A DNA stretch of 64,000 nucleotides from Phenylobacterium sp. CCH9-H3 (GTDB lineage: Bacteria > Pseudomonadota > Alphaproteobacteria > Caulobacterales > Caulobacteraceae), in NCBI RefSeq assembly GCF_001557235.1, contig NZ_LSJI01000180.1:1-64000 (forward strand). Reading direction: 5' to 3'. A model generated the notes under the pieces. The model was not told where the DNA came from. It saw nothing but the letters and a program-made list of their open reading frames with translations, and did no database searches. Of this stretch, positions 42,374 to 53,304 are shown piece after piece (within the stretch, counting starts at the first letter, position 1; the number at the start of each line of letters is the position of its first letter). The position numbers and the translations under genes are program-made.

Positions 42374-43789
42374 ATGATCCCGGTCCGCGGCTTTGAGGGG
42401 AAGACCGTCGCCGTCTTCGGGCTGGCCCGCACGGGGCTGGCCGCGGCGCGCGCCCTTGTGGCTGGCGGCGCCAAGGTGGCGCTCTGGGACGACAAGCCCG
42501 CCACGCGCGACGCCGCTGTGGCCGAGGGGTTCGAGGTGACAGACCTGACGGCCGCGGACTGGTCGCAGTTCGCAGCCCTGATGCTGTCGCCCGGCGTGCC
42601 GCTGACGCATCCGAACCCGCACTGGACCGTCGAGAAGGCGCGGGCCAGCGGCGTGGAGATCCTGGGCGACATCGAGCTGTTCGCCCGGACCGTGAATGCC
42701 GCCCCGGAGCACAAGCGGCCGCGGATCGTCGCCATCACCGGCACGAACGGCAAGTCGACCACCACCGCCCTGATCGGCCACATCTGCGCCGAGGCCGGCC
42801 GGGACGTCCGCATCGGCGGCAACATCGGCACGGGCGTGCTGAGCCTGGAGGATATGCACGGGGGCGCGGTCTATGTGCTGGAGCTGTCGTCGTACCAGCT
42901 CGACCTGACCTCCAGCCTGCACGCCGACGTCGCCCTGATCCTCAACGTTTCGCCGGACCACCTTGAGCGGCACGGCGACATGGAAGGCTATGTGGCGGCC
43001 AAGAAGCGCATCCTCGCCAACCAGGACAAGGGCGACACCGCTGTGATCGGCGTGGACGACGCCTGGGGCCAGCGGATCTGCACCGAGATCACCGCCGCCA
43101 ACCGCCGCACCATCGTGCCCATCTCGGCCAACAAGGCCATGAGCCGCGGCGTCTATGCCCTCGACGGCCTGCTGTATGACGCCGCGGGCGATCGCGCCAC
43201 GCAGGTGGCGGACCTGAAGCGCGCGCGTTCGCTGCCCGGCCGGCATAACTGGCAGAATGCAGCGGCCGCCTACGCCGCCGCCAAGGGCCTGGGCATCGAT
43301 CCCGCCGCCGCCGCCCGCGCGCTGATGACCTTCCCGGGCCTGGCTCACCGGATGGAGACCGTCGGGACCCTGGGCAAGGTGCGGTTCGTCAACGACAGCA
43401 AGGCCACCAACGCCGACGCCGCGCGCCAGGCCATGTCGAGCTATCCGAAATTCTACTGGATCGCCGGCGGCCAGCCGAAGACGGGCGGCATCGACGACCT
43501 AGTCGATCTCTTCCCTCGGGTGACCAAGGCCTATCTCGTGGGCGAGGCCGCGCCGGCGTTCGCCGCGGTTCTGGAGGGCAAGGCTCCGGCCGTGCAGAGC
43601 GGGACCATCGCCGCGGCTGTCCAGGCCGCGTATCGGGACGCCGCCCAGTCCGGCAAGGACGCCATCGTTCTGCTGTCGCCGGCCTGCGCCTCGTTCGACC
43701 AGTTCGCCGACTTCGAGGCCCGGGGCGAGGCGTTCCGCGCCGCCGTGGCCGCCCTGGCCGCCGGCAAGACAACGGAGGCGTCCGCATGA
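42374..43789 (+). CDS. murD: UDP-MurNAc-L-Ala--D-Glu ligase
   Basis: Adds D-glutamate to UDP-MurNAc-L-Ala in the cytoplasm, 471 aa. Rossmann-like start VAVFGLARTGLAAARAL, the ATP loop VAITGTNGKSTTTALI, SSYQLDLT, LNVSPDHLERHG, HNWQNAAAAYAAA, HRMETVG and the C-terminal VNDSKATNADA. A 5-base GGAGG sequence is present upstream. The stop overlaps the ftsW start by 4 nt. Confidence 0.95.
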   Translation: MIPVRGFEGKTVAVFGLARTGLAAARALVAGGAKVALWDDKPATRDAAVAEGFEVTDLTAADWSQFAALMLSPGVPLTHPNPHWTVEKARASGVEILGDIELFARTVNAAPEHKRPRIVAITGTNGKSTTTALIGHICAEAGRDVRIGGNIGTGVLSLEDMHGGAVYVLELSSYQLDLTSSLHADVALILNVSPDHLERHGDMEGYVAAKKRILANQDKGDTAVIGVDDAWGQRICTEITAANRRTIVPISANKAMSRGVYALDGLLYDAAGDRATQVADLKRARSLPGRHNWQNAAAAYAAAKGLGIDPAAAARALMTFPGLAHRMETVGTLGKVRFVNDSKATNADAARQAMSSYPKFYWIAGGQPKTGGIDDLVDLFPRVTKAYLVGEAAPAFAAVLEGKAPAVQSGTIAAAVQAAYRDAAQSGKDAIVLLSPACASFDQFADFEARGEAFRAAVAALAAGKTTEASA

Positions 43790-44961
43790 CGACCGCCAGC
43801 AACGCGCACGCCTTTCCGCGTTCGGACCGCTCGCCGCTGGGCGTCTGGTGGTGGACCGTCGATCGCTGGATGCTGGGGGTCGTGGGCATCCTGATCGGGA
43901 TCGGGGTCCTGATGTCGTTCGCCGCCAGCCCCGCGGCGGCGGCCCGGATGAACATCGGCGATCCGTTTCACTTCGCCGTGCGCCAGTGCGTGTTCGCCGC
44001 CGCCTCCGCGGTAGTCCTGATCAGCGTCTCGATGCTGGACGTGAAAGGCGTGCGCCGGGCGTCGTTCTTCATCTGGCTTTTCGCCATCGCGGTGATGATC
44101 GCGCTGCCGTTCATCGGTCACAACGCCAAGGGCGCCACCCGCTGGCTCGAGTTCGGCGGCTTCACCTTCCAGCCTTCCGAGTACATGAAGCCCGCGCTGA
44201 TCATCCTGGTCGCCTGGATGTTCGCCGAGGGCCAGAAGGGGCAGGGCGTGCCGGGCGTGTCCGTCGCGTTCGGGCTCTACGCGGTCTCGGTGGGTCTGCT
44301 GCTGATCCAGCCGGACGTGGGCCAGACCGTGCTGATCACCGTCGCCTTCGGCGCTGCGTTCTGGATGGCGGGCGTGCCCATGTCGTGGGTCATGCTGCTG
44401 GGCGCCACGGCGATCGCAGGCCTGTCGTCGACCTATTTCCTGTTCCCCCACGTGGCCAGCCGCGTCGACCGCTTCCTGAGCCCCGACAAGGCCGACACCC
44501 ACCAGGTGGATCGCGCGGCCGAGGCCATCGCCGCCGGGGGCGCGTTCGGGCGCGGCCCTGGCGAAGGGGTGATGAAGCGCCACGTCCCGGACCTCCACAC
44601 CGACTTCATCTATTCGGTCGGCGCCGAGGAGTACGGCCTGGTCCTGAGCCTGCTGCTGATCTCGCTTTTCGCCTTCGTGGTGGTCCGCGGCCTCTATCGC
44701 GCCATGAAACTGAGCGACCCCTTCGAACAGGTGGCCGCGGCGGGCCTCTTCGTGCTGGTGGGGCAGCAGGCGATCATCAACATAGCGGTCAATCTCAACC
44801 TCATCCCGACCAAGGGGATGACCCTGCCGTTCATCAGCTACGGCGGCTCGTCCATGCTGGCCATGGGGCTCACCATGGGCCTGGCCCTGGCCCTGACCCG
44901 CCGCAGGCCGGGGGCGTACACGCCCAGCGAAGGCCTCGCCAAGGCCGGCGCGTTCGCGTGA
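43786..44961 (+). CDS. ftsW: Septal peptidoglycan polymerase FtsW
   Basis: SEDS-family glycosyltransferase that polymerises lipid II at the septum, 391 aa with about ten membrane helices. Conserved parts: KGATRWLEFGGFTFQPSEYMKPALI, LLLIQPDVGQTVLITVAFGAAFWMAG, FIYSVGAEEYGLVLSLLLI, and the C-terminal NLNLIPTKGMTLPFISYGGSSMLAMGLTMG. Works with FtsI. The ATG overlaps the murD stop and its stop overlaps GTG of murG. Confidence 0.95.
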   Translation: MTTASNAHAFPRSDRSPLGVWWWTVDRWMLGVVGILIGIGVLMSFAASPAAAARMNIGDPFHFAVRQCVFAAASAVVLISVSMLDVKGVRRASFFIWLFAIAVMIALPFIGHNAKGATRWLEFGGFTFQPSEYMKPALIILVAWMFAEGQKGQGVPGVSVAFGLYAVSVGLLLIQPDVGQTVLITVAFGAAFWMAGVPMSWVMLLGATAIAGLSSTYFLFPHVASRVDRFLSPDKADTHQVDRAAEAIAAGGAFGRGPGEGVMKRHVPDLHTDFIYSVGAEEYGLVLSLLLISLFAFVVVRGLYRAMKLSDPFEQVAAAGLFVLVGQQAIINIAVNLNLIPTKGMTLPFISYGGSSMLAMGLTMGLALALTRRRPGAYTPSEGLAKAGAFA

Positions 44962-46070
44962 GCAGCGGTCCAGGCATGCGCAAGATCGCCGTCGTCGCCG
45001 CCGGGGGAACCGGTGGGCACCTCTTCCCCGCCCAGGCGCTGGCCGAGGCCCTGATCGCGCGCGGCTGGGGCATCGTGCTGGCTTCGGACGAGCGCGTGGC
45101 CGGCCTGGCCCAGGATTTCCCGGCCGAGCGCCGCATCGGCCTCTCGGCGGCGACCTTCAAGCCGGGCGACCCCATCGGGATGATGCGCGCGGGCGTCGCC
45201 GTGCTGCGCGGGGCCCTCCAGGCCCGGTCGGTGTTCCGGGAGATCAACCCTAACGTCGTGGTCGGCTTCGGCGGCTATCCGTCGGCGCCGGCGCTGGTGG
45301 CCGCGATCATGGACCGCCGACCCACCGTGATCCATGAGCAGAACGCGGTGATGGGCCGGGCGAACCGGTTCCTGGCGCCGCACATCCAGACCATCGCCTG
45401 TGCGTTCCCGACCCTGACCAAGGCGCCGAAGGGCGTCGCCGAGCGGGCGCGCGTGGTGGGCAATCCGGTCCGGCCGCCGATCCGGGCGCTAGCCGAGATC
45501 CCCTACATTCCGCCCGAGCCGAATGGCCCGCTGCGCCTGCTGGTGACCGGGGGCAGCCAGGGGGCGCGCCTGCTCTCCGAACTGGTGCCGGAAGCGGTGA
45601 AGGCGATGCCGGAGGAGCTGCGCAAGCGGCTGATCGTCCAGCAGCAGACCCGCGCCGAATCCATGAACACCGCTCGCCGGGCTTATCGCGACGCCCTGGT
45701 GGACGCCGAGATCGCACCCTTCTTCCGCGACATAGCCAGCCGCCTGCGCGATGCGCACCTGGTGATCGGCCGCTCCGGGGCGGGCAGCGTCTGCGAGTTC
45801 GCCGTGGCGGGGAAGCCGGCCATTCTGGTGCCGCTCGCCATCGCCATCGACGACGACCAGGGCCAGAACGCCAAACTGCTGGCCGACGCCGGCGGCGCGG
45901 AGGTCGCGCGGGAAAGCCAGCTCACCGTGGAATCGCTTTCGGGCGCCCTGACCAAGCTGCTGAACAACCCTGACCGCCTGGCCCGCATGGCGGCGGCGTC
46001 GCGCTCGGTGGCGATCCCCGACGCGGCCGAGCGGCTGGCCGACGTCGTCGAGGCCGCCGCGCGCAAGTAG
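44958..46070 (+). CDS. murG: MurG, lipid II synthase
   Basis: Membrane-associated glycosyltransferase that adds GlcNAc to lipid I to make lipid II, 370 aa from GTG 44958. It has the phosphate-binding VAAGGTGGHLFPAQALAEAL, VVGFGGYPSAPALVAA, HEQNAVMGRANR, LLVTGGSQGARLL, and VIGRSGAGSVCEFAVAGKPAILVPL. The GTG overlaps the ftsW stop by 4 nt, the pattern seen through this cluster; an in-frame ATG at 44976 (MRKIAVV) is a good alternative that removes six residues. Confidence 0.93.
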   Translation: MSSGPGMRKIAVVAAGGTGGHLFPAQALAEALIARGWGIVLASDERVAGLAQDFPAERRIGLSAATFKPGDPIGMMRAGVAVLRGALQARSVFREINPNVVVGFGGYPSAPALVAAIMDRRPTVIHEQNAVMGRANRFLAPHIQTIACAFPTLTKAPKGVAERARVVGNPVRPPIRALAEIPYIPPEPNGPLRLLVTGGSQGARLLSELVPEAVKAMPEELRKRLIVQQQTRAESMNTARRAYRDALVDAEIAPFFRDIASRLRDAHLVIGRSGAGSVCEFAVAGKPAILVPLAIAIDDDQGQNAKLLADAGGAEVARESQLTVESLSGALTKLLNNPDRLARMAAASRSVAIPDAAERLADVVEAAARK

Positions 46071-46113
46071 GGCGGATATTCCCCGACGCGGCGCGATGGG
46101 CTAGCACGCTGGG

Positions 46114-47523
46114 ATGACGCGTCGACCCGTCCCCTTCGAAATCGGCCCCGTGCACTTCATCGGCATCGGCGGCATCGGCATGAGCGGCATTGCCGAGATC
46201 ATGATGCGCACCGGCTATACGGTGCAGGGATCGGACGCCAAGGCCAGCGCCAACACCGAGCGGCTGGAGAAGCTGGGCGCGAAGATCTTCATCGGCCAGG
46301 ACCCGGCTCATGTCGAAGGCGCCTATGCGGTGGTCTATTCGACCGCGGTGAAGCCCGACAATCCCGAGATGGTGGCCGCGCGGGAGCGCAGGCTGCCGCT
46401 GGTGCGGCGGGCGGAGATGCTGGCCGAGCTGATGCGGCTCCAGTTCTCGGTGGCCGTGGGCGGCACGCACGGCAAGACCACCACCACCTCGATGATCGCC
46501 TCCCTGCTGGACGCCGGCGGCCTGGACCCGACGGTGGTGAACGGCGGGATCATCAACGCCTATGGCACCAATGCGAAGGTGGGTTCGGGCGACTGGATCG
46601 TCGTCGAAGCCGACGAGAGCGACGGCACCTTCCTGAAGCTGAAGTCCACCTGCGCCGTGGTCACCAACATCGACCCCGAGCACCTCGACCACTACGGCGA
46701 GTTCGAGGCTGTGAAGAAGGCGTTCCGCGATTTCGTGGAGAACATCCCCTTCTACGGCTTCGCGGCGATCTGCACCGACCACGCCGAGGTCCAGGCCATG
46801 GCCGCGCGGGTCGAGAACCGCCGGCTGGTGACCTACGGCGTCAATCCGCAAGCCGAGGTGCGGGCCGAGAACATCACCATGGGGCCGGACGGCGCCCGCT
46901 ACGACGTCGTGATCCGGCCGCATGACGGGCCGCCGATGCGGTTCGATGGCCTGCACCTGCCGATGGCAGGGCACCACAACGTGCTGAACTCGCTGGCGGC
47001 CGTGGCCGTGGCCCGCGAACTGGGGATGGACGAGGCGGGCATCCGCAAGGGGCTGGCCGAGTTCGGCGGCGTGAAGCGGCGCTTCACCACCACGGGCGTT
47101 GCGAACGGCGTGCGCGTGGTCGACGATTACGGCCATCACCCGGTGGAGATCGCCTCGGTGCTGAAGGCCGCCCGGGCCGTCACCGGCGGCAAGGTCGTCG
47201 CGGTGGTTCAGCCGCATCGCTATACGCGCCTGCGCGACCTGTTCGACGAATTCTGCGCCTGCTTCAACGATGCCGACACGGTGATCGTGGCCGATGTCTA
47301 CGCCGCCGGCGAGGCCGCCCTGGACGGCGTGAGCAAGGACAGCCTGGTCGAAGGCATGCGCCGCTATGGCCACCGCCGTGTCCTGCCGCTGGCGTCGCCC
47401 GCCGCCCTGGCCGGGCTGGTGAAGGGCGAGACCGCGCCGGGGGACTTGGTCGTGCTGCTGGGCGCGGGCGACATCACGAGCTGGGCCTATGCCCTGCCCG
47501 GCGAGCTGGAAGCGCTGGCGTGA
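46114..47523 (+). CDS. murC: UDP-MurNAc--L-alanine ligase
   Basis: First amino acid ligase of the peptidoglycan precursor pathway, 469 aa. Motifs: [28 protein letters not shown], the ATP loop [61 protein letters not shown] and [16 protein letters not shown]. The GTG start of murB overlaps the murC stop. Confidence 0.96.
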   Translation: MTRRPVPFEIGPVHFIGIGGIGMSGIAEIMMRTGYTVQGSDAKASANTERLEKLGAKIFIGQDPAHVEGAYAVVYSTAVKPDNPEMVAARERRLPLVRRAEMLAELMRLQFSVAVGGTHGKTTTTSMIASLLDAGGLDPTVVNGGIINAYGTNAKVGSGDWIVVEADESDGTFLKLKSTCAVVTNIDPEHLDHYGEFEAVKKAFRDFVENIPFYGFAAICTDHAEVQAMAARVENRRLVTYGVNPQAEVRAENITMGPDGARYDVVIRPHDGPPMRFDGLHLPMAGHHNVLNSLAAVAVARELGMDEAGIRKGLAEFGGVKRRFTTTGVANGVRVVDDYGHHPVEIASVLKAARAVTGGKVVAVVQPHRYTRLRDLFDEFCACFNDADTVIVADVYAAGEAALDGVSKDSLVEGMRRYGHRRVLPLASPAALAGLVKGETAPGDLVVLLGAGDITSWAYALPGELEALA

Positions 47524-48428
47524 CCGATTGGCGGGACGATCTCCCGACGGTCCGCGGCAAGCTGCTGCGCGACGAGCCGTTGGGCCCGTTCACCTGGTTT
47601 CGGGTGGGGGGCGCGGCCGAGGTGCTGTTCCTGCCGGCCGACCATCAGGATCTGCGCGACTTCCTGCGGGCGCTGCCGGCCAGCGTGCCGGTGACGGTGC
47701 TAGGCGTCGGCTCCAACGTCATCGTCCGCGACGGCGGCGTGGCGGGCGTGGTCATCCGGCTGGCGGGCCGGGCCTTCGCCGGGGTGGAGGCCGACCCGGC
47801 GACCCATCGCGTGACGGCGGGCTCGGCGGCGCTGGACGCGACGGTGGCGCGGGCCGCGGCCAAGGCGGGCATCGCGGGCCTGGAATTCTATGCCGGCATC
47901 CCGGGGACGATCGGCGGGGCGCTGACCATGAACGCCGGCTGCTACGGTTCCGAAACCAAGGACGTGCTGGTATCGGCCTGGGGCTACGATCGCTCCGGAA
48001 CCCGGCGGGAGCTGGCGTTGCAGGACTTCGGCTACACCTATCGCCATTCGGAGGCGCCCGCGGACATCATCTGGGTCGAGGCGACCTATCAAGGCCGCCC
48101 CGACGATCCCGAGGCCGTGCAGGCGCGGATCGCCGAGATCACCGCGCGGCGCGAAACGACCCAGCCGATCCGCGAGAAGACCGGCGGCTCCACCTTCAAG
48201 AATCCCCCGGGCCACTCCTCGTGGAAGCTCGTGGATGAGGCGGGGTGGCGCGGAAAGCCGTATGGTGGGGCGATGTTCTCGACCCTGCATTCGAACTTCA
48301 TGATCAACACGGGCGAGGCGACCGCCGCCGATCTGGAAGGCCTGGGCGAGGCGGTGCGCGCCGATGTGAAGGCAAGGACGGGGATCGATCTCCACTGGGA
48401 GATCAAGCGGATCGGCAGGCCCGCATGA
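47520..48428 (+). CDS. murB: UDP-N-acetylenolpyruvoylglucosamine reductase
   Basis: FAD enzyme that makes UDP-MurNAc with NADPH, 302 aa, GTG start overlapping murC. FAD-binding [20 protein letters not shown] and [69 protein letters not shown], and the Ser-containing [19 protein letters not shown]. It ends the main run of the dcw cluster here; the next gene overlaps its stop by 4 nt. Confidence 0.95.
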   Translation: MTDWRDDLPTVRGKLLRDEPLGPFTWFRVGGAAEVLFLPADHQDLRDFLRALPASVPVTVLGVGSNVIVRDGGVAGVVIRLAGRAFAGVEADPATHRVTAGSAALDATVARAAAKAGIAGLEFYAGIPGTIGGALTMNAGCYGSETKDVLVSAWGYDRSGTRRELALQDFGYTYRHSEAPADIIWVEATYQGRPDDPEAVQARIAEITARRETTQPIREKTGGSTFKNPPGHSSWKLVDEAGWRGKPYGGAMFSTLHSNFMINTGEATAADLEGLGEAVRADVKARTGIDLHWEIKRIGRPA

Positions 48429-48970
48429 CTGCCGCCTCGCTGATCCTGGTGCGTCACGGACGGCCCGTGATCAACCCCGACATCCCGCCGCCGCAGTGGG
48501 GCCTATGCCCAGAGGGTCGCGAAGCGGTGGCCGCCCTGGCCGAGAAGCTGGCGCCCTTCGCGCCCAAGGCGGCGATTTCCAGCCCGGAGCCAAAGGCGTT
48601 GCAGACTGCCGAGATCATCGGCCAGCACCTGGGATTGGCCGTCGAGGTCGAGCACGGTCTGCACGAGCATAAGCGCCAGCACACCTCCTTCGGCACCGAG
48701 GAGGACTTCCGCCAGCGGATCGCCCAGGTGTTCGCGAACCCGCACGTCCCGGCGCCCGGCGGGGAGAGCGCCGAGGAAGCCTGCCGGCGGGTCGCCGCCG
48801 CACTGGAGGCCCACCCCATCCGGCCGCTGGTCGCCGTGACCCACGGGACGGTGCTGAGCCTCTACGTGGCCAAGCTGCTGGACCTCGACGCCCACGACCT
48901 GTGGCGCAACCTGCGCACCCCGGACGCCTTCGTGTTCGACGCGGAGGGCGGCCTGATCGAGCGGCTGTAG
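48425..48970 (+). CDS. Histidine phosphatase (phosphoglycerate mutase-like)
   Basis: A 181-aa protein of the histidine phosphatase superfamily with a canonical start [10 protein letters not shown] (RHG), then [15 protein letters not shown] and [17 protein letters not shown] with the second His. The start overlaps the murB stop by 4 nt, so it is expected to be co-transcribed with the dcw genes, though it is not a usual dcw member. Substrate unknown; it is one of the four genes that separate murB from ddl. Confidence 0.88.
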   Translation: MTAASLILVRHGRPVINPDIPPPQWGLCPEGREAVAALAEKLAPFAPKAAISSPEPKALQTAEIIGQHLGLAVEVEHGLHEHKRQHTSFGTEEDFRQRIAQVFANPHVPAPGGESAEEACRRVAAALEAHPIRPLVAVTHGTVLSLYVAKLLDLDAHDLWRNLRTPDAFVFDAEGGLIERL

Positions 48971-48988
48971 CTTCGCTTTCAGAGCGGA

Positions 48989-49414
48989 CTACGCCGCCAG
49001 CGCCTTCTCGCTGGGCACCAGTCGGGCGCTGGCGGTCGCCCTCGCGATCACCGTTCCCGACAGATCCATGAGCCGACCTTCCAGGAACGCGATGCTCCGG
49101 CCGGCCTGCACCACCTGGCCTTCACCGTAGAGCGGCCCGGGGCGCGCCGGCGCCAGGAAGCTGACATGCATCTCGATGGTGGGGGTGAACAGGCGGCCCT
49201 CGGAGTAGACGAACATGGCCGGCCCCATCGTGTCGTCCAGCATGGCGGCCAGGAACCCTCCCTGGATGTAGCCGGCCGGATTGACGAACTCAGGGCGGCC
49301 CTCGAAGCGGATGCGGATCCAGCCGTCGGCGGGCCGGGCTTCCACCACGTCCCAGCCCAGCAGTTCGGCGCAGGGCGGACGCGGCAGGCCGTCTAGAGCG
49401 GTCGGAACAGGCAT
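48989..49414 (-). CDS. PaaI-family hotdog thioesterase
   Basis: A 141-aa hotdog-fold acyl-CoA thioesterase candidate. The start is the Met at 49414 (MPVPTALDGLPRPPCAELLGWDVVEARPADG) because the frame further upstream is a long non-family extension. The HGG-like motif is NPAGYIQGGFLAAMLDDTMGPAMFVY, followed by TIEMHVSFLAPARPGPLYGEGQVVQAGRSIAFLEGRL. Opposite strand to its neighbours. Confidence 0.87.
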   Translation of the reverse strand: MPVPTALDGLPRPPCAELLGWDVVEARPADGWIRIRFEGRPEFVNPAGYIQGGFLAAMLDDTMGPAMFVYSEGRLFTPTIEMHVSFLAPARPGPLYGEGQVVQAGRSIAFLEGRLMDLSGTVIARATASARLVPSEKALAA

Positions 49415-49516
49415 GGGAACTCCCTTTTTGCACGCACATCCTGCCGACAGGCTGCTGACACCATGGTGGCGGGAGCGGAGCTTGACGGGAATCTTCCGGG
49501 ATGGGACCCGCATGGC

Positions 49517-50893
49517 ATGCGCATCCTTCCCCAGCTCGCCATCGCCGCGGCCCTCTTCGCCGCTTCCCCCGCCGTCGCCCAGGACCTCGCCGCCGGCGCG
49601 GCCGCCGTCCGCGACAAGGCGCTCACCGACACCACCGCCTGGGCGATCGCCGAGTCCCTGACCTCCGAGATCGGGGCGCGGATGGTGGGCTCGCCCGCCA
49701 TGGAGCGCGCGCGGGACTGGAGCGTGGCGAAGTTCAAGGAGCTTGGCTTCGAGAACATCAAGGTCGAAGCGTTCACCACGCCGGCGTGGTCGCGCGGGGC
49801 GGAGTCGGCTGAGGTGGTGGGCCCGTGGCCGCACAAGCTGGCGATCCTGGGCCTGGGCAACTCCTCGCCGACGCCGGCAGGTGGGCTGACGGCTCCGATC
49901 GTAGTGTTCAAGAGCTACCAGGCCATGCTGGACCAGCCGGCGGGCTCGCTCACCGGCAAGATCGCCGTGGTCACCCAGGCCATGGGCCGCACCCAGGACG
50001 GCTCCAGCTACGGCGCCGTGGGCGTTCAGCGCCGGGCAGGCGCCGCCGAGGCCGCCAAGCGCGGAGCGGTGGGTTACCTGATCCGCTCGATCTCCACCGA
50101 CGACACCCGTCTGCCGCACACCGGCGGCGGCGCGCCGGGCGGGATTCCGGCCGCGGCCCTGTCTCCGCCGGACGCGGAACTGTTGGAAAACCTGGCGGCG
50201 CGCGGCAAGCCGGTGATGGTGAAGCTGGACATGCAGTCCTCGACCAACCCCGCCGCGCCGGCCTGGAACATCTCGGGCGAGATCCGCGGCAAGGACAAGC
50301 CAGACGAGGTGATCGTGATCGGCGGCCACCTCGACAGCTGGGACCCAGGGACGGGCGCGGTGGACGACGCCGCCGGGATCGCCATCACCACGGCGGCGGC
50401 CAAGCTGGCGGCCGCGCCGGGCCGACCCAAGCGGACCATCCGCGTGGTGATGTGGGGCTCGGAAGAGCAGGGCGGCTCGTCGGGCGCCTATGCCGCCGCG
50501 CACAAGGACGAGGTCGGCAAGATGATCGTGGCGGGCGAGAGCGATGGCGGCGCCGGCCGGATCTGGAGCGTCAGCACGCCGCGAGCGGCCGCGGGACATC
50601 CGGCGATGGTCGCGTTCCGCAGCGTGCTGCCCAAGCTGAAGGTGGCCGCGAGCAGCGAGGCGCCGCGTTTCGGTGGCGCCGACGTCGCGGGCATCATAGC
50701 GGCGGGCGTGCCGTTCGTGGACTTCAGCCAGGATATGAACCGCTACTTCGACCTGCACCACGCGGCGGACGACACCCTGGACAAGATCGACCCGGCCGAA
50801 CTGTCGCAGAACGTCGCCGTGTGGGCGGCCTTCCTCTACACAGTGGCCAATTCGGACGTGGACTTCCGGCCGAAAGCTGCGAATCCGCAGTGA
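49517..50893 (+). CDS. Exported M28-family zinc aminopeptidase
   Basis: A 458-aa secreted metallopeptidase with a signal peptide (MRILPQLAIAAALFAASPAVAQDLA). It has a PA-like insert before the catalytic M28 domain: VIGGHLDSWDPGTGAVDDAAGIAITTAA (zinc His and Asp, bridging Asp), MWGSEEQGGSSGAYAA (catalytic Glu pair), and YFDLHHAADDTLDKIDP with the final zinc His. It would work in the periplasm or outside the cell on peptides. Start set at 49517, which begins the signal peptide. Confidence 0.93.
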   Translation: MRILPQLAIAAALFAASPAVAQDLAAGAAAVRDKALTDTTAWAIAESLTSEIGARMVGSPAMERARDWSVAKFKELGFENIKVEAFTTPAWSRGAESAEVVGPWPHKLAILGLGNSSPTPAGGLTAPIVVFKSYQAMLDQPAGSLTGKIAVVTQAMGRTQDGSSYGAVGVQRRAGAAEAAKRGAVGYLIRSISTDDTRLPHTGGGAPGGIPAAALSPPDAELLENLAARGKPVMVKLDMQSSTNPAAPAWNISGEIRGKDKPDEVIVIGGHLDSWDPGTGAVDDAAGIAITTAAAKLAAAPGRPKRTIRVVMWGSEEQGGSSGAYAAAHKDEVGKMIVAGESDGGAGRIWSVSTPRAAAGHPAMVAFRSVLPKLKVAASSEAPRFGGADVAGIIAAGVPFVDFSQDMNRYFDLHHAADDTLDKIDPAELSQNVAVWAAFLYTVANSDVDFRPKAANPQ

Positions 50894-50984
50894 CGGAGGC
50901 GGTGCAAATCGCCGCTGCGGCGGCGGAACGCATCGCTTTGCGACCGATCAAGGCTAAGGTGGCTCTCAAACGCGACTGAGTCCC

Positions 50985-52268
50985 ATGCCGGACGGAACCG
51001 CCACCTCGAACCTCTATCGGCCGAAGCTCGCCACCACCCTCAAGGAGGGGTATGGCCTCGGCGATCTGCGTGGCGACGCCATGGCGGGCCTCACGGTGGC
51101 CATCCTCGCCCTGCCGCTCTCCATGGCGATCGCGGTGGCCTCGGGCGTCTCGCCGGACCGCGGCCTCTACACGGCGATCGTCGGCGGCTTCCTGGTCTCG
51201 GCGCTGGGCGGCAGCCGCTTCCAGATCGGCGGGCCCGCCGGGGCCTTCATCGTCCTCGTGTCGGCCACGGTGGCGAAGTTCGGGATCGAGGGGCTGATCC
51301 TCACCGTCCTGATGTCCGGTGCGATGCTGGCGCTGGTCGGCCTCCTGCGCCTGGGTTCGCTGATCCGCCATATTCCGCACGCCGTGACCGTCGGCTTCAC
51401 CGCCGGCATTGCGGTCACCATCCTGGCCAGCCAGATCAAGGACCTCGCGGGCCTCAAGCTCGCCGGCCCGGAGCCAGGGCCGGTCATTCCCAAGCTGGCG
51501 GCCCTTGGCCAAGCCCTCGCGACCCTCAATCCGGCGGCCCTTGCGGTGGGTGTGGGCGTGGCCGCGGTCATCCTCGGTCTTCGCCGTCTCAAGCCCAGCC
51601 TCCCGGGCATGCTGATCGCCGTCGTGGCCGCCACCCTGGCAGCCACCTTCCTGCACCTGCCGGTGGAGACCATCGGCAGCCGCTTCGGCGGCATCCCGCA
51701 GGGCCTGCCCGCGCCGCAGCTGCCCGAACTGTCCTGGTCGCTGATCATGGCGGTGTTTCGCGCGGCCCTGTCCTTCACGCTCCTTGGCGGCCTCGAGAGC
51801 CTGCTGTCGGCCAAGGTCGCCGACAGCATGACCGGCCGGGTGCACCGGTCGAACATGGAGCTGGTGGCGCAGGGCCTGGCCAATGTGGGCTCGGCGCTCT
51901 TCGGCGGCATCGCCGTCACCGGAACCATCGCCCGCACGGCGGCGAACATCCGGGCCGGCGCGCGCAGCCCCGTCGCTGGGATGCTGCATGCCGTCTTCAT
52001 CCTGGTGTTCATGCTGGTGGCGGCGCCGCTTGCGTCCTACGTGCCGCTCGCGGCCCTCGCCGGCCTGTTGGTGGTCGTGGCCTGGAACATGGCCGAGCGG
52101 CGCGAGTTCGCCAGCCTCATGACCAACTGGCGGGCGGGCGCCGTCCTGCTGGCCACCTTCGGCCTGACGGTCGCGCATGACCTGATGGCGGGGATCATCG
52201 CCGGCTGCGGCTTGGCGGCCCTGTTCTGGGCCGCCTCGCGGATGCACCGAAAGCTGAAGCGCCCTTGA
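50985..52268 (+). CDS. SulP-family anion transporter without STAS domain
   Basis: A 427-aa inner-membrane protein with about eleven hydrophobic segments ([71 protein letters not shown]). The SulP signature is clear, but it ends shortly after the transmembrane domain ([12 protein letters not shown]) without the C-terminal STAS domain of most family members. The anion carried is unknown; sulfate, bicarbonate and others occur in the family. Confidence 0.9.
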   Translation: MPDGTATSNLYRPKLATTLKEGYGLGDLRGDAMAGLTVAILALPLSMAIAVASGVSPDRGLYTAIVGGFLVSALGGSRFQIGGPAGAFIVLVSATVAKFGIEGLILTVLMSGAMLALVGLLRLGSLIRHIPHAVTVGFTAGIAVTILASQIKDLAGLKLAGPEPGPVIPKLAALGQALATLNPAALAVGVGVAAVILGLRRLKPSLPGMLIAVVAATLAATFLHLPVETIGSRFGGIPQGLPAPQLPELSWSLIMAVFRAALSFTLLGGLESLLSAKVADSMTGRVHRSNMELVAQGLANVGSALFGGIAVTGTIARTAANIRAGARSPVAGMLHAVFILVFMLVAAPLASYVPLAALAGLLVVVAWNMAERREFASLMTNWRAGAVLLATFGLTVAHDLMAGIIAGCGLAALFWAASRMHRKLKRP

Positions 52269-52326
52269 CCGGGAGGGCGCCGTCCGCCACCGGCAGGACA
52301 CGTTTCCTCCTACGCTACGAGTCGCC

Positions 52327-53304
52327 ATGACCGCCCCCCTTTCCGGCCACCACGTCGCTGTCCTCATGGGCGGTCTCTCGTCCGAACGGGAGGTCAGCCT
52401 CGTCTCGGGCCGTGCCTGCGCGGACGCGCTGGAGCGCCTGGGCGCCCGGGTCAGCCGCGTGGACGCCGGCCGCGACGTGGCCCAGGTCCTGACCGAGCTG
52501 AAGCCCGACGTCTGCTTCAACGCCCTGCATGGCGAGTGGGGTGAGGACGGTTGCGTCCAGGGCGTGCTGGAGACGCTGGGCGTGCCCTATACCCACTGCG
52601 GTGTGCTCGCCTCGGCGCTGGCGATGGACAAGGCCAAGGCCAAGGCGGTGCTGGCGGCCGCCGGCGTGGTCGTGCCGGGCGGGGGCCTGTTCAGCCGCTT
52701 CGACGTGGCCGCGGGCCATGTCCTGCCCCCACCCTATGTGGTGAAGCCCAACGCCGAGGGCTCGTCGGTCGGCGTGTTCATCGTCCGCGACGGCGCGAAT
52801 CGCCCGCCGCAGGAGGTGGTGGCCCCCTCATGGACCTTCGGCGAGGAGGTGATGGTGGAGCCCTATATCCGCGGTATGGAGCTCGCGGTGGGCGTCATGG
52901 ACGGCAAGGCCATGACCGTTACCGAAATCGTCCCCAGAACCGAATTCTACGACTACGAGGCCAAGTACGGCGAGGGCGGGTCGGAGCATATCGTCCCGGC
53001 GAGGATCCCGCCGCAAGTGGCGGAGAAGGCGAAGAAACTATCCGAGATGGCGCACGCGGCCCTGGGTTGCCGAGGCGTTACCAGGTCGGACCTCCGTTAT
53101 GACGACATTAACGATGTTTTGGTCCTCTTGGAGGTGAACACCCAGCCGGGGATGACCCCGACCTCGCTCGTACCGGAGCAGGCCGCGGCGGGCGGGGTGG
53201 ACTTCGACCGGTTGGTGCTGTGGATCACGGAGGACGCTTATGCCCGCAGTGGGGCGGGGGGGATCGCGAGTCGCGGCGAAACCTCGGGCCAAGGGGCCCG
53301 CTAG
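52327..53304 (+). CDS. ddl: D-alanine--D-alanine ligase
   Basis: ATP-grasp enzyme that makes D-Ala-D-Ala for murF, 325 aa. Motifs: [117 protein letters not shown]. Its last 65 nt overlap the start of ftsQ. In Caulobacter ddlB is likewise just before ftsQ. Confidence 0.95.
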   Translation: MTAPLSGHHVAVLMGGLSSEREVSLVSGRACADALERLGARVSRVDAGRDVAQVLTELKPDVCFNALHGEWGEDGCVQGVLETLGVPYTHCGVLASALAMDKAKAKAVLAAAGVVVPGGGLFSRFDVAAGHVLPPPYVVKPNAEGSSVGVFIVRDGANRPPQEVVAPSWTFGEEVMVEPYIRGMELAVGVMDGKAMTVTEIVPRTEFYDYEAKYGEGGSEHIVPARIPPQVAEKAKKLSEMAHAALGCRGVTRSDLRYDDINDVLVLLEVNTQPGMTPTSLVPEQAAAGGVDFDRLVLWITEDAYARSGAGGIASRGETSGQGAR

